From JBKPRX01 sp046734795 (GTDB lineage: Bacteria > Actinomycetota > Thermoleophilia > Gaiellales > Gaiellaceae), in NCBI GenBank assembly GCA_046734795.1, contig JBKPRX010000130.1, positions 1 to 13,298 of the forward strand: 13,298 nt of DNA, written 5' to 3'. Under the pieces are notes generated by a model that was not told where the DNA came from, searched no databases, and saw only the letters and a list, made by a program, of their open reading frames with translations. A program made the position numbers and the translations under genes. Shown here piece after piece: positions 1-6,186 of the stretch; within the stretch, counting starts at the first letter, position 1, and the number at the start of each line of letters is the position of its first letter.

Positions 1-195
1 TACTCGGGCATCACGGCGGCTTTCCTGAAGGCCGACTACGACCAGTCGATCGACTCGACGAAGTTCGTCTTCAACTCGGTCAGCGCGACCGACTACTGCG
101 TCGTCACGCAGTCCGGTAAGTGGTGGGCTTACAAGCACGGCCCTGCTGGCGCCATCACGGCGACCCAGACGGATCCGTCGACGACCTGCCCGTAG
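1..195 (+). CDS. Type IV pilin, C-terminal fragment (5' end outside window)
   Basis: The first reading frame is open from base 1 to a TAG at 193-195 and gives the last 64 residues of a protein whose start lies left of the window. The fragment has a tyrosine/tryptophan-rich beta-type segment and two cysteines: one in DYCVV (residue 37 of the fragment) and one two residues from the end in the tail STTCP. A Cys pair closing a C-terminal loop (the D-region) is typical of type IV major pilins, and the surrounding genes are a complete set of pilus motors and processing enzymes. The N-terminal prepilin signal that would prove the assignment is not visible. Inference: this is the major (PilA-like) or an abundant pilin subunit, processed by the PilD encoded at 3818-4567 and assembled by PilB. 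A strong terminator follows 24 bases after the stop, consistent with a highly expressed unit of its own. Confidence 0.7.
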   Translation, partial: YSGITAAFLKADYDQSIDSTKFVFNSVSATDYCVVTQSGKWWAYKHGPAGAITATQTDPSTTCP

Positions 196-219
196 TCTCA
201 AGCTCGATCGTCGTTCTCC

Positions 220-243
220 GAGGGCGCGGGAAACCGCGCCCTC
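220..243 (+). terminator. Rho-independent-type terminator after the pilin gene
   Basis: A perfect 10-bp GC-rich stem (arms 220-229 and 234-243) encloses a GAAA tetraloop (230-233). It is followed by ACTCTTTC, a short, weak T-rich tail. It lies between the pilin stop at 195 and the next start at 285, so it probably ends or attenuates transcription from the pilin gene. The tail is less T-rich than a textbook intrinsic terminator, so some read-through into 285 is plausible. Confidence 0.75.
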
Positions 244-284
244 ACTCTTTCAAGGCATAGGCGCCTGCTGCCGATAGAAAGACC

Positions 285-1076
285 GTGGACACACAGATCA
301 GCACGCCGGTCAAGATCTTTGCCCTCGTAGCCGTCGTCCTCGGGCTCGGCATGGGCGTGATGATGCTGAAGGGCGGCGGCTCCGACGCGACTGCCGAGCC
401 CGTTACGCCTGTCGTCCAGCCGACGCCGACCCCGGCAACCGCGACCCCGGCAGCGACGACGCCGGCCGCGACGACTCCTGCGACTCCTGCAGCACCCGCG
501 CAACCGTCCAAGACGCCGGCGACCGCGAAGCCCGTCCACGCCGCGACGCCGGTGCACACGGCGAAGCCCGTCCACGCCACGAAGCCGGCGCATGCCGCGA
601 CGCCGGTTCATCCGGCTCATGCGACGGCGCACGCGTCAACGGCGACCCCGGCCGTCAAGCCGAAGCCTGCCGTCAAGCCGAAGGCAGTGCACCTGCCGCC
701 GGTGGCCGAGAACGGCCTGCCGAGGGCGCTCGACGAGCTCCTGCACATCCACCGCGTCGTCGTCGTCGCTGTCTACGACGGCGAGATCTCGACCGACCGG
801 CTGTTCGTGAACGAAGCCAGGGCAGGCGCGCTCGACGCGCACGCCGGCTTCCTCGCCGTCAACGTCCTCGACGAAAAGGTCGCGGCGCCGCTGACGGCCT
901 CTGCCGGAAAAGGCGCCCTGCTTCCGTCGCCCGGGCTTTTGATCTACAAGCAGCCGACGCTCGTGATGAACGTCATCACCGGCTTCATCGACCGAGCGGC
1001 GGTCGCGAACGCCGTTGCAAACGCGCTCGTCGCGGACACGCCGGCCGGCGGAACCGCGACCACCACCACCCCATGA
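285..1076 (+). CDS. Membrane-anchored protein, His/Pro/Ala-rich linker plus possible thioredoxin-like C-terminal domain
   Basis: This encodes 263 residues from a GTG start with only a weak Shine-Dalgarno (AGAAAG, 3-4 bases upstream). Residues 1-9 are polar. Residues about 10-29 form one hydrophobic segment (IFALVAVVLGLGMGVMMLKG), an uncleaved anchor or signal peptide. Residues 38-140 are a low-complexity Pro/Ala/Thr/Lys linker containing five hexads with His at 85, 91, 97, 103 and 109. Residues 145-250 look globular: a hydrophobic strand VVVVAVYDGE, a helix, a second strand FLAVNVLDE, then PSPGLLIYKQP, resembling the cis-Pro strand of thioredoxin folds, and a final helix. No CxxC is present; the protein has no cysteine at all, so a redox role is unlikely. 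The fold call is pattern-based only. It sits downstream of the pilin and shares a 4-base ATGA overlap with the next gene. A role on the outer membrane face, spanning the wall with the linker, is an inference. Confidence 0.75.
   Translation: MDTQISTPVKIFALVAVVLGLGMGVMMLKGGGSDATAEPVTPVVQPTPTPATATPAATTPAATTPATPAAPAQPSKTPATAKPVHAATPVHTAKPVHATKPAHAATPVHPAHATAHASTATPAVKPKPAVKPKAVHLPPVAENGLPRALDELLHIHRVVVVAVYDGEISTDRLFVNEARAGALDAHAGFLAVNVLDEKVAAPLTASAGKGALLPSPGLLIYKQPTLVMNVITGFIDRAAVANAVANALVADTPAGGTATTTTP
525..614 (+). repeat. Five tandem 18-bp (six-residue) units with a periodic histidine
   Basis: Within the linker of the 285-1076 gene, residues 81-110 are five hexads of the form (A/T)(K/T)P(V/A)H(A/T/P), placing His exactly every six residues (85-109). 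Two more His follow at 112 and 116. At DNA level the 18 bases 525-542 recur exactly at 561-578, so recent unit duplication is likely. Confidence 0.8.
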
Positions 1077-1339
1077 GCAGCGCCGCCGCAGCAGCCGGCG
1101 GACATCAGCTCTTCGTCCGGCACGCGAAGAAGGACGGCAGCTCGGTCGCCATCCTCCGCGCGATCGACTACGGCGACTCGTGCGTCGTCGAGGCGGACGT
1201 CTATCCGCTGAACGGCAAGAGGGGCGACGTACTCCAGCCCGGTCCGTACATCTTCGTCGACGCGTTCCAGGCCACCGCGTTCGTCACCGAGGCGGTCGAG
1301 TCGCTGATCTACCTCGGCTGCGAAGTCTTCGCCGAATAG
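1073..1339 (+). CDS. Small uncharacterised protein, translationally coupled to the preceding gene
   Basis: This is 88 residues. Its ATG at 1073 overlaps the TGA of the upstream gene as ATGA, a classic coupling arrangement, so its product is probably made in proportion to that protein. After an Ala-rich N-terminus (residues 2-10) it reads as a compact alpha/beta protein with strands around LFVRHA, SVAILRAI and SCVVEADVYPL, a loop with LQPGPYIFVDAF, then a helix ATAFVTEAVESLIYLG. It has two cysteines (37 and 83), no signal peptide and no membrane segment, so it is probably cytosolic. I do not recognise the family. Codon use (GC-rich third positions) matches its neighbours, and the coupling argues that it is real. 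Confidence 0.7.
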   Translation: MSSAAAAAGGHQLFVRHAKKDGSSVAILRAIDYGDSCVVEADVYPLNGKRGDVLQPGPYIFVDAFQATAFVTEAVESLIYLGCEVFAE

Positions 1340-1345
1340 CGCTCC

Positions 1346-1370
1346 GCGCGAGAAGCTGCGCTTCTCGCGC
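1346..1370 (+). terminator. Hairpin ending the plus-strand unit
   Basis: Perfect inverted repeat with arms 1346-1356 and 1360-1370 (GCGCGAGAAGC and its complement) around a 3-base loop. It begins 7 bases after the stop of the 88-residue gene. There is no T-tract on either side, so it is a strong RNA hairpin but not a canonical intrinsic terminator. Confidence 0.55.
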
Positions 1371-1383
1371 AGTTCCGTTGCAA

Positions 1384-1412
1384 CCGTGGGAAACGCGCAG
1401 CGTTTCCCACGG
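1384..1412 (-). terminator. Hairpin ending the minus-strand pilus operon
   Basis: Perfect 13-bp inverted repeat (arms 1384-1396 and 1400-1412, containing GTGGGAAACG) with a 3-base GCA loop. It lies only 5 bases past the pilB stop on the minus strand. It has no U-run in either direction. Together with the hairpin at 1346-1370 it separates two convergent transcription units and could act on both. Confidence 0.55.
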
Positions 1413-1417
1413 AGCGG

Positions 1418-3748
1418 CTAGACGGTGACGCGCGCGAGCTCTTCGATCGACGTCAGGCCTTGTGCGACCTTGGCCATGCCATCGTCCCAGAGCATGCGCA
1501 TGCCGGAGCCGAGGGCTGCTCGCTCGATCTCTTCGCGGCTCGCCTTCGCCGCGGCGAGGCTTGCAAGCTCCTCGTTCATCGCGAGCAGCTGGTAGATGCC
1601 GATCCGGCCCTTGTAGCCGCTCTGGTTGCAGCGCGGGCAGCCACGCTTGCGGTAGAAGGCCATGCCGTCCATGGACGCTTGAACGTCCGGAGAGATGCGC
1701 GCCGCGATCAGCTCTTCCGAGGTCGGCGTGTACATCTCGGCGCAGCTACTGCACAGCTTCCTCGCGAGACGCTGCGCGAGCACACCGGTGACCGCCGCGC
1801 CGACGAGGAACGGCTCGACGCCCATCTCGTTCAACCGCGTCAGTGCGCCCGGAGCGTCGTTCGTGTGCAGCGAGGAGAGGACGAAGTGACCGGTGAGGGC
1901 GGCTTCGACCGAGATCTGCGCGGTCTCGCCGTCTCGAATCTCTCCCACCATCACGACGTCTGGGTCGGAGCGCAGGATCGAGCGCAGCGCGGTCGCGAAC
2001 GTGAGGCCGGCGCGCACGTTGATCTGCACCTGATTGACGCCTGGGACGCGGTACTCGACCGGGTCTTCGACGGTGATGATGTTGATCTCCGGCCGGTTGA
2101 TCTGGGTGAGGCCTGCGAAGAGCGTTGTCGACTTACCCGAGCCGGTTGGTCCGGTGACGAGGAGCGCACCGGTCGGCCTCCGAAGGATCACCTCGAGTTG
2201 CTCGCGCATCTGCTCGTTCAGACCGAGCTCGGTCAGCGTCGGCGGCCGCTTCGACTTGTCGAGTAGACGCATGACGATCGACTCGCCCTCGACCGTCGGC
2301 AGCGTCGCGATACGAACGTCGAGCATGCGGCCGACCATCGCGGCGTTGAGCGAAATGCGTCCGTCCTGCGGCTTGCGGCGCTCGGCGATGTCGAGCTTCG
2401 CGAGCACCTTCAGGCGGGTCGTGACTCCGGGCATCATCCGCTTCGGGATTCGCTGAACCTCGTGGAGAACACCGTCCACGCGGAAGCGCACGACGAGGGC
2501 GTCCTCTTGCGGCTCGAAGTGGATGTCAGAGGCGCCATCCTCGGCGGCCTGCTGGAGAACCGAGTTGACGAGACGAACGAGCGGCGCGTCCGAGGCGCCG
2601 GAGGCCTCGACCTCGGGATCGTAATCCTCGTCCTCCTCGATCTCGAACTGCGCGAACGCCTCCTCGTCGACCTGTCGGCGGTGTGTCGTCTCGGTCGCGC
2701 GCAGGATCCGACCGAGCTCGCCGGCGATGTCGTCGCGCGAAGCGACGCCGATCTCGATGCGGTAGGTCGTCGACAGCCGCAGCTGGTCGAGTCCGTGCAG
2801 GTCGGACGGATCGGCGACGACGACGTACAGCGTGTCTCCTTCGCGGCGATACGGCAGCGCGACGACACGCTCGAGCACGTGCGGCGCAATCGCGCCGACC
2901 GCGTCTGCGTCGATGCCTACGGTGCCAAGCTCGATGAGCGGCAGCTCGTGACGCGCGGCGAACATGCGGGCGATGCCGTCGCTCGAGGCGACGCCTTCGT
3001 CGACGAGGGCCTGCGCGATCGAGCCACCGGGGCCTGCGCGGCCACGGACGAGCGCAAGCTTGTCTGCGGTTACGAGCCCGGCCGCTCCCAGGAGGTCGGC
3101 GACGAGCTCCGCGGTCTTGTTGACGGTGACACCGAGCGACTCGCTGATCTCGCCGCCGGGCGTCGGTGCGACGGTATCGCCGGCCTTCCGCAACTTGGAA
3201 CCGGCATCCATCTGCGTTGCGGCGACCTTGGCGATCTCGCGCGCGATGTCGTCGCGCGAGCCAACTCCGACTTCGAGCTTCAGCGTCGTCGCAAGGCGCA
3301 GCTGGTCGAGCCCATGGAGGTCGAGCGGGTCGGCGACGGCGACATGCAGTGTCTCCGCGTCCGCCGCGTAGGGGATCGCGACGACGCGCTCGAGAACGTG
3401 CGCCGGGATGGCCTTGGCGGCCTCTTCCTGGACTCCCGTGATCGAAAGGTCTACGAGCGGCAGCTGGTGACGCGCGGCGAGCATCCTCGCGATGCCCTCG
3501 CTCGTCGCAATGCCCTCCTCGACGAGCGCCTGGGAGAACGAGCCGCCCGGTCCGGCGCGGCCGCGGACGAGCGCGAGCCGGTCGTACTCGATGAGGCCCG
3601 TCTGGGAGAGCAGGTCGAGAACGAGCTCGGCGGTCTTGTTGATCGTGACCCCGAGAACGGTTGCGGGGTCGCTCGCGCTCCCGCCGGCGCCCGGTACGGC
3701 ACCGCCGGTTGTTTGGACGTCCTGGCCTTCGACCTCGTGATCACTCAT
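1418..3748 (-). CDS. pilB: Type IV pilus extension ATPase PilB (GspE family) with duplicated N-domain
   Basis: This is 776 residues, longer than the usual ~570. It is the hexameric cytoplasmic ATPase that drives pilus extension. Two tandem GspE/MshEN-type N-domains (about 31-180 and 204-353) are followed by an acidic linker (EIEEDEDYD, 369-377), the N2 domain with the ASDIHFEP signature (406-413), and the motor. The motor has Walker A GPTGSGKST (533-541), an Asp box IITVEDPVEY (557-566), Walker B DPDVVMVGEIRD (595-606) and a His box TGHFVLSSLHTNDA (619-632). A tetracysteine zinc motif, C666/C669 and C704/C707, marks the PilB/GspE branch and distinguishes it from PilT. The ATG at 3748 is preceded by a modest GAGGGA about 11 bases upstream. 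It is the last gene of the minus-strand operon, 69 bases after pilD, with a hairpin right after its stop. All catalytic motifs are intact, so it should be active. Whether the N-domains bind c-di-GMP, as MshEN domains can, cannot be decided here. Confidence 0.96.
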   Translation of the reverse strand: MSDHEVEGQDVQTTGGAVPGAGGSASDPATVLGVTINKTAELVLDLLSQTGLIEYDRLALVRGRAGPGGSFSQALVEEGIATSEGIARMLAARHQLPLVDLSITGVQEEAAKAIPAHVLERVVAIPYAADAETLHVAVADPLDLHGLDQLRLATTLKLEVGVGSRDDIAREIAKVAATQMDAGSKLRKAGDTVAPTPGGEISESLGVTVNKTAELVADLLGAAGLVTADKLALVRGRAGPGGSIAQALVDEGVASSDGIARMFAARHELPLIELGTVGIDADAVGAIAPHVLERVVALPYRREGDTLYVVVADPSDLHGLDQLRLSTTYRIEIGVASRDDIAGELGRILRATETTHRRQVDEEAFAQFEIEEDEDYDPEVEASGASDAPLVRLVNSVLQQAAEDGASDIHFEPQEDALVVRFRVDGVLHEVQRIPKRMMPGVTTRLKVLAKLDIAERRKPQDGRISLNAAMVGRMLDVRIATLPTVEGESIVMRLLDKSKRPPTLTELGLNEQMREQLEVILRRPTGALLVTGPTGSGKSTTLFAGLTQINRPEINIITVEDPVEYRVPGVNQVQINVRAGLTFATALRSILRSDPDVVMVGEIRDGETAQISVEAALTGHFVLSSLHTNDAPGALTRLNEMGVEPFLVGAAVTGVLAQRLARKLCSSCAEMYTPTSEELIAARISPDVQASMDGMAFYRKRGCPRCNQSGYKGRIGIYQLLAMNEELASLAAAKASREEIERAALGSGMRMLWDDGMAKVAQGLTSIEELARVTV
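2690..3658 (-). repeat. Internal duplication of the PilB N-domain (two copies, 519-nt register)
   Basis: PilB residues about 31-180 and 204-353 align without gaps over long stretches at an offset of exactly 173 residues. Shared strings include NKTAELV, LALVRGRAGPGGS and HGLDQLRL. The DNA has diverged mainly at third positions, so the duplication is old and the protein sequence is under selection. Confidence 0.85.
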
Positions 3749-3817
3749 TCGCGGCTAATCCCTCGAATGAGGTATCGGCAGCGACGGTCGCGGACTCAAG
3801 CCCGCCTGAAGCCGGCC

Positions 3818-4567
3818 TTAGCCGAGGGCCGAGAGATACGCGTGGAGCAGCGCGTGGCCCGCGAAGAGCGCGACGACCGAGCCCAGAGCGAGGAAGGGGC
3901 CGAACGGAATGCCCATCTTCCGAGCCTTCGAGCCGTGGCGTGCGAGGAGCACAACCGCCGGAACCATGGCGGCGAACATCCCGAGCAGGAGCGCGACGGA
4001 CACGGTCCAGCCGAGCGCTGCGCCCATGAGAAACGCGAGCTTGACGTCGCCCATGCCCATTCCGGCCGGGTAGACGAGCGCGGTGACGAAGAGGAACGCG
4101 AAAGCGCCGAGCGCGGCGGCCGCCCACTCGATGCTCGGATCGACGGCCGTGTGCAGGGCGAGGACGACGACGGAGGCCGGAACGACGATCCGGTTCGGGA
4201 TGATCCGGTGCTCGAGATCCGTGGCAGTGATCGCCACGAGAGCGGCGCAGAAGAGGAGCGCGAGAACCGTCTCGCCGGTCAGGCCGAACTTGAGCACGCA
4301 CCCCGCGACGAGCGCGGCCGTCGCGAGCTCGACGAGCGGATAGCGCAGCGGGATCTTCGTCCCACACGAACGGCAGCGGCCGCGGAGACGGACCCACGAA
4401 AGAAGCGGGATGTTGTCCCGCATCACGATCGGCGACGAGCACGTCATGCACGTCGAGCGCGGCTTCACCACCGACCGGCGCAGGGGCACGCGCGCTGCGA
4501 CGACGTTCAGGAAGCTGCCGAGAGCAAGGCCCGGCGCGAAGGCGATTCCAGCAAAGGCCCACGTCAC
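3818..4567 (-). CDS. pilD: Prepilin peptidase / N-methyltransferase (A24 family)
   Basis: This is 249 residues, a polytopic membrane aspartyl protease that cuts prepilin leaders after Gly and methylates the new N-terminus. The N-terminal methyltransferase domain starts with GSFLNVVAARVP (17-28) and carries both zinc-binding CxxC pairs, C40/C43 and C65/C68. The catalytic aspartates are seen as D117 in TATDLEHRIIPN and D174 in GMGMGDVKL, the diagnostic GxGD site. About seven or eight hydrophobic segments fit the family, and the length is slightly shorter than the usual 260-290. The start is a GTG at 4567, 36 bases after the previous gene, without a clear Shine-Dalgarno. Natural substrates in this window are the pilin at the left edge and the prepilin at 7884-8489. 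The PilX-like proteins may also be substrates. Confidence 0.95.
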   Translation of the reverse strand: MTWAFAGIAFAPGLALGSFLNVVAARVPLRRSVVKPRSTCMTCSSPIVMRDNIPLLSWVRLRGRCRSCGTKIPLRYPLVELATAALVAGCVLKFGLTGETVLALLFCAALVAITATDLEHRIIPNRIVVPASVVVLALHTAVDPSIEWAAAALGAFAFLFVTALVYPAGMGMGDVKLAFLMGAALGWTVSVALLLGMFAAMVPAVVLLARHGSKARKMGIPFGPFLALGSVVALFAGHALLHAYLSALG

Positions 4568-4603
4568 AGGGTTGTTATCGGCGTCCCGGCGCCGACGGTT
4601 GAG

Positions 4604-6070
4604 TCAGCCCGTGAGATAGACCGGCGGCTGCGGCTGCGCGTATACCGGCGGGAGGCCCGGGAAGCCGGCAGGCAGGATCACGATCTTCGGGAAGCTCGTC
4701 GTCACGGACTGACCCAGGTTGATCACTTCGCCGAAGATCGGCCCGATCACGTTCGAAGTCGTGTCGATGTCGACGTAGTGCGTCGCGTAGACGGCGCCTT
4801 GGAGCTTCGCGCTCACGAACTGCTCGCTGTCGTTCGCGCTCACCTGGCCGCCGAGGCCGTTGGCGATGACCCCGAGCAGCTCCTTGTTCGGGTCCCAGGT
4901 CGGCGAGTCGCAGTCCGTCTTCGCCGCGTTCACGGCCGCGCAGAGATTCGAGTTCTTGAGCAGGAACGTGCCCGAGAGGTAGAGCGCAGCCTGACCGTCG
5001 TAGTCGTTGATCGCGCCGTTCGAGACGTACGCACTGCCGTCGATGAAGATCGACCCGAGCACGGTCAGCTTCTGCGCGGTCGCATCCCACGACAGCTCGG
5101 CGCCGGGCGCCTTGCACGTGTACGAGACCGGCGGCGTCAGGTTGAAGGGGGTCGCGATGCTGTTGTTGCGAACGCCGTCGTTGTCGAAGACCGGATACGG
5201 ACCGCTCCGAACGACACACGGGTTGTTCGGCCCGAGGGTTGCGTCGACGTAACGCGCGTCCCAATCGGCCAGCGGCGGCGGCACGGTCTCGACGTTCGAG
5301 TCGAGCACGTTCGCCCAGACGTTGTCCGAGGCGCCCACCTGGCAGACCTGCTGCGCCTTGGTCCAGTACTGGCACAGGCCACCGATATGAGCGTCGCTGA
5401 TCTTCGCGCCCGCGGAGCCGACGCCGTTTGCCTTCTGGAACATCGTCAGGTTGCCGCGCACGTCGAGCGGGCCGCGCACAACCGTCGCCGAGTTCTGAAG
5501 ACAGAGGTTCCCGGAGACGTACAGCGGCGAAGCGACTTGGACGCTCTGCTGGATCGTCTCGTCGCACTGGTCCGTCGGCGGCTTCGTCGTATAGATGTAG
5601 TTCCACGCGACGTTGTTCGCCGGCGCGGTACGCGACGCCATCACGACAACCTTCGCTTTCACCGTCGCAGTCACGTTGTTCGATGCGTCCGGGTTCCGGA
5701 CGCTGCCCGTCGAGGTGATGATCCAGTACGAATCTGTGTCGAGCGGCTCGTAGAGGATGCCCGACCAGGTCGCCGTGCCCTCGTGCAATGTCGTCGTCCG
5801 CGGCGCGAGCAGATTTGCGTCGAGCGCGTCGTTCGACGGCAAGTTGAGGACGGAGACCGCTTGCTCCATCCCGGCTTCGGCAATGGAGCGCGCAGACGTC
5901 TGCGCAGAGTCGAGGCGCGTCGCGCGGCCGTTCGCGCCCGTGAACGCGAAGAGCGACGTGCCGGCGATCGCGAGGACGAGGGTCGTCGCGAGCGCGACGA
6001 CGATCGCGATGCCGTCTTCAGCGGCGGCGCGGCGGGCGGCTATGCGGCGGATTCGGCGAAACGTTGACAC
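4604..6070 (-). CDS. PilX-like pilus assembly protein (second paralogue)
   Basis: This is 488 residues from a GTG start with GGAG about 11 bases upstream. A basic N-terminus (RRIRRIAARR) leads to G20 and then a hydrophobic helix IAIVVALATTLVLAIAG. This matches the PilX N-terminal pattern: prepilin-like, but without the Glu at +5. Residues 51-75 continue the amphipathic helix (SIAEAGMEQAVSVLN). The rest is an exported beta-rich domain with cysteines at 169, 190, 233, 243, 285, 319, 377 and 387 and repeated short strand-like units (SPLYVSGNLCL 181-191, GPLDVRGNL, LGSIFIDG 338-345), resembling a beta-solenoid. It is far larger than classical PilX (~200 residues). It is clearly paralogous to the protein at 6187-7878. 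Probable role: a minor-pilin-associated tip or initiation component. The exact role is inferred. Confidence 0.85.
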   Translation of the reverse strand: MSTFRRIRRIAARRAAAEDGIAIVVALATTLVLAIAGTSLFAFTGANGRATRLDSAQTSARSIAEAGMEQAVSVLNLPSNDALDANLLAPRTTTLHEGTATWSGILYEPLDTDSYWIITSTGSVRNPDASNNVTATVKAKVVVMASRTAPANNVAWNYIYTTKPPTDQCDETIQQSVQVASPLYVSGNLCLQNSATVVRGPLDVRGNLTMFQKANGVGSAGAKISDAHIGGLCQYWTKAQQVCQVGASDNVWANVLDSNVETVPPPLADWDARYVDATLGPNNPCVVRSGPYPVFDNDGVRNNSIATPFNLTPPVSYTCKAPGAELSWDATAQKLTVLGSIFIDGSAYVSNGAINDYDGQAALYLSGTFLLKNSNLCAAVNAAKTDCDSPTWDPNKELLGVIANGLGGQVSANDSEQFVSAKLQGAVYATHYVDIDTTSNVIGPIFGEVINLGQSVTTSFPKIVILPAGFPGLPPVYAQPQPPVYLTG

Positions 6071-6186
6071 TGCGGCGGAAACTCCGTTCGGGTACAGCCG
6101 CAGTAGGTTGTGGCGTAAACGCCGGACTCACCGTAATCACCCTCTGAGCAGCGGAAATCCCCCGGAAGGGGCAGCCCTGAGGCAGA
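6071..6186 (-). other. Longest gap inside the minus-strand operon (116 bp), no gene
   Basis: This spacer between the two PilX-like genes contains small inverted repeats: CCCC/GGGG arms at 6160-6163 and 6168-6171, and GGCG/CGCC arms at 6112-6115 and 6120-6123. Neither is followed by a strong T-tract. I see no convincing -35/-10 pair. It could hold an attenuator or an internal start site for the downstream pilX-like/pilD/pilB genes, but the sequence does not prove it. Confidence 0.4.

Noticed and set aside
2462..6067. A 1201-residue open frame on the plus strand opposite pilB, pilD and a PilX-like gene
   Set aside because: It is extremely rich in Arg, Asp and Glu with no domain pattern, and spans several well-supported genes and intergenic gaps on the other strand. 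This is the usual antisense artefact of high-GC DNA.
6090..6125. Promoter-like pair TTTACG and TGTACC with a 17-base spacer on the minus strand
   Set aside because: The match to the -10 consensus is poor, and such pairs are expected by chance.
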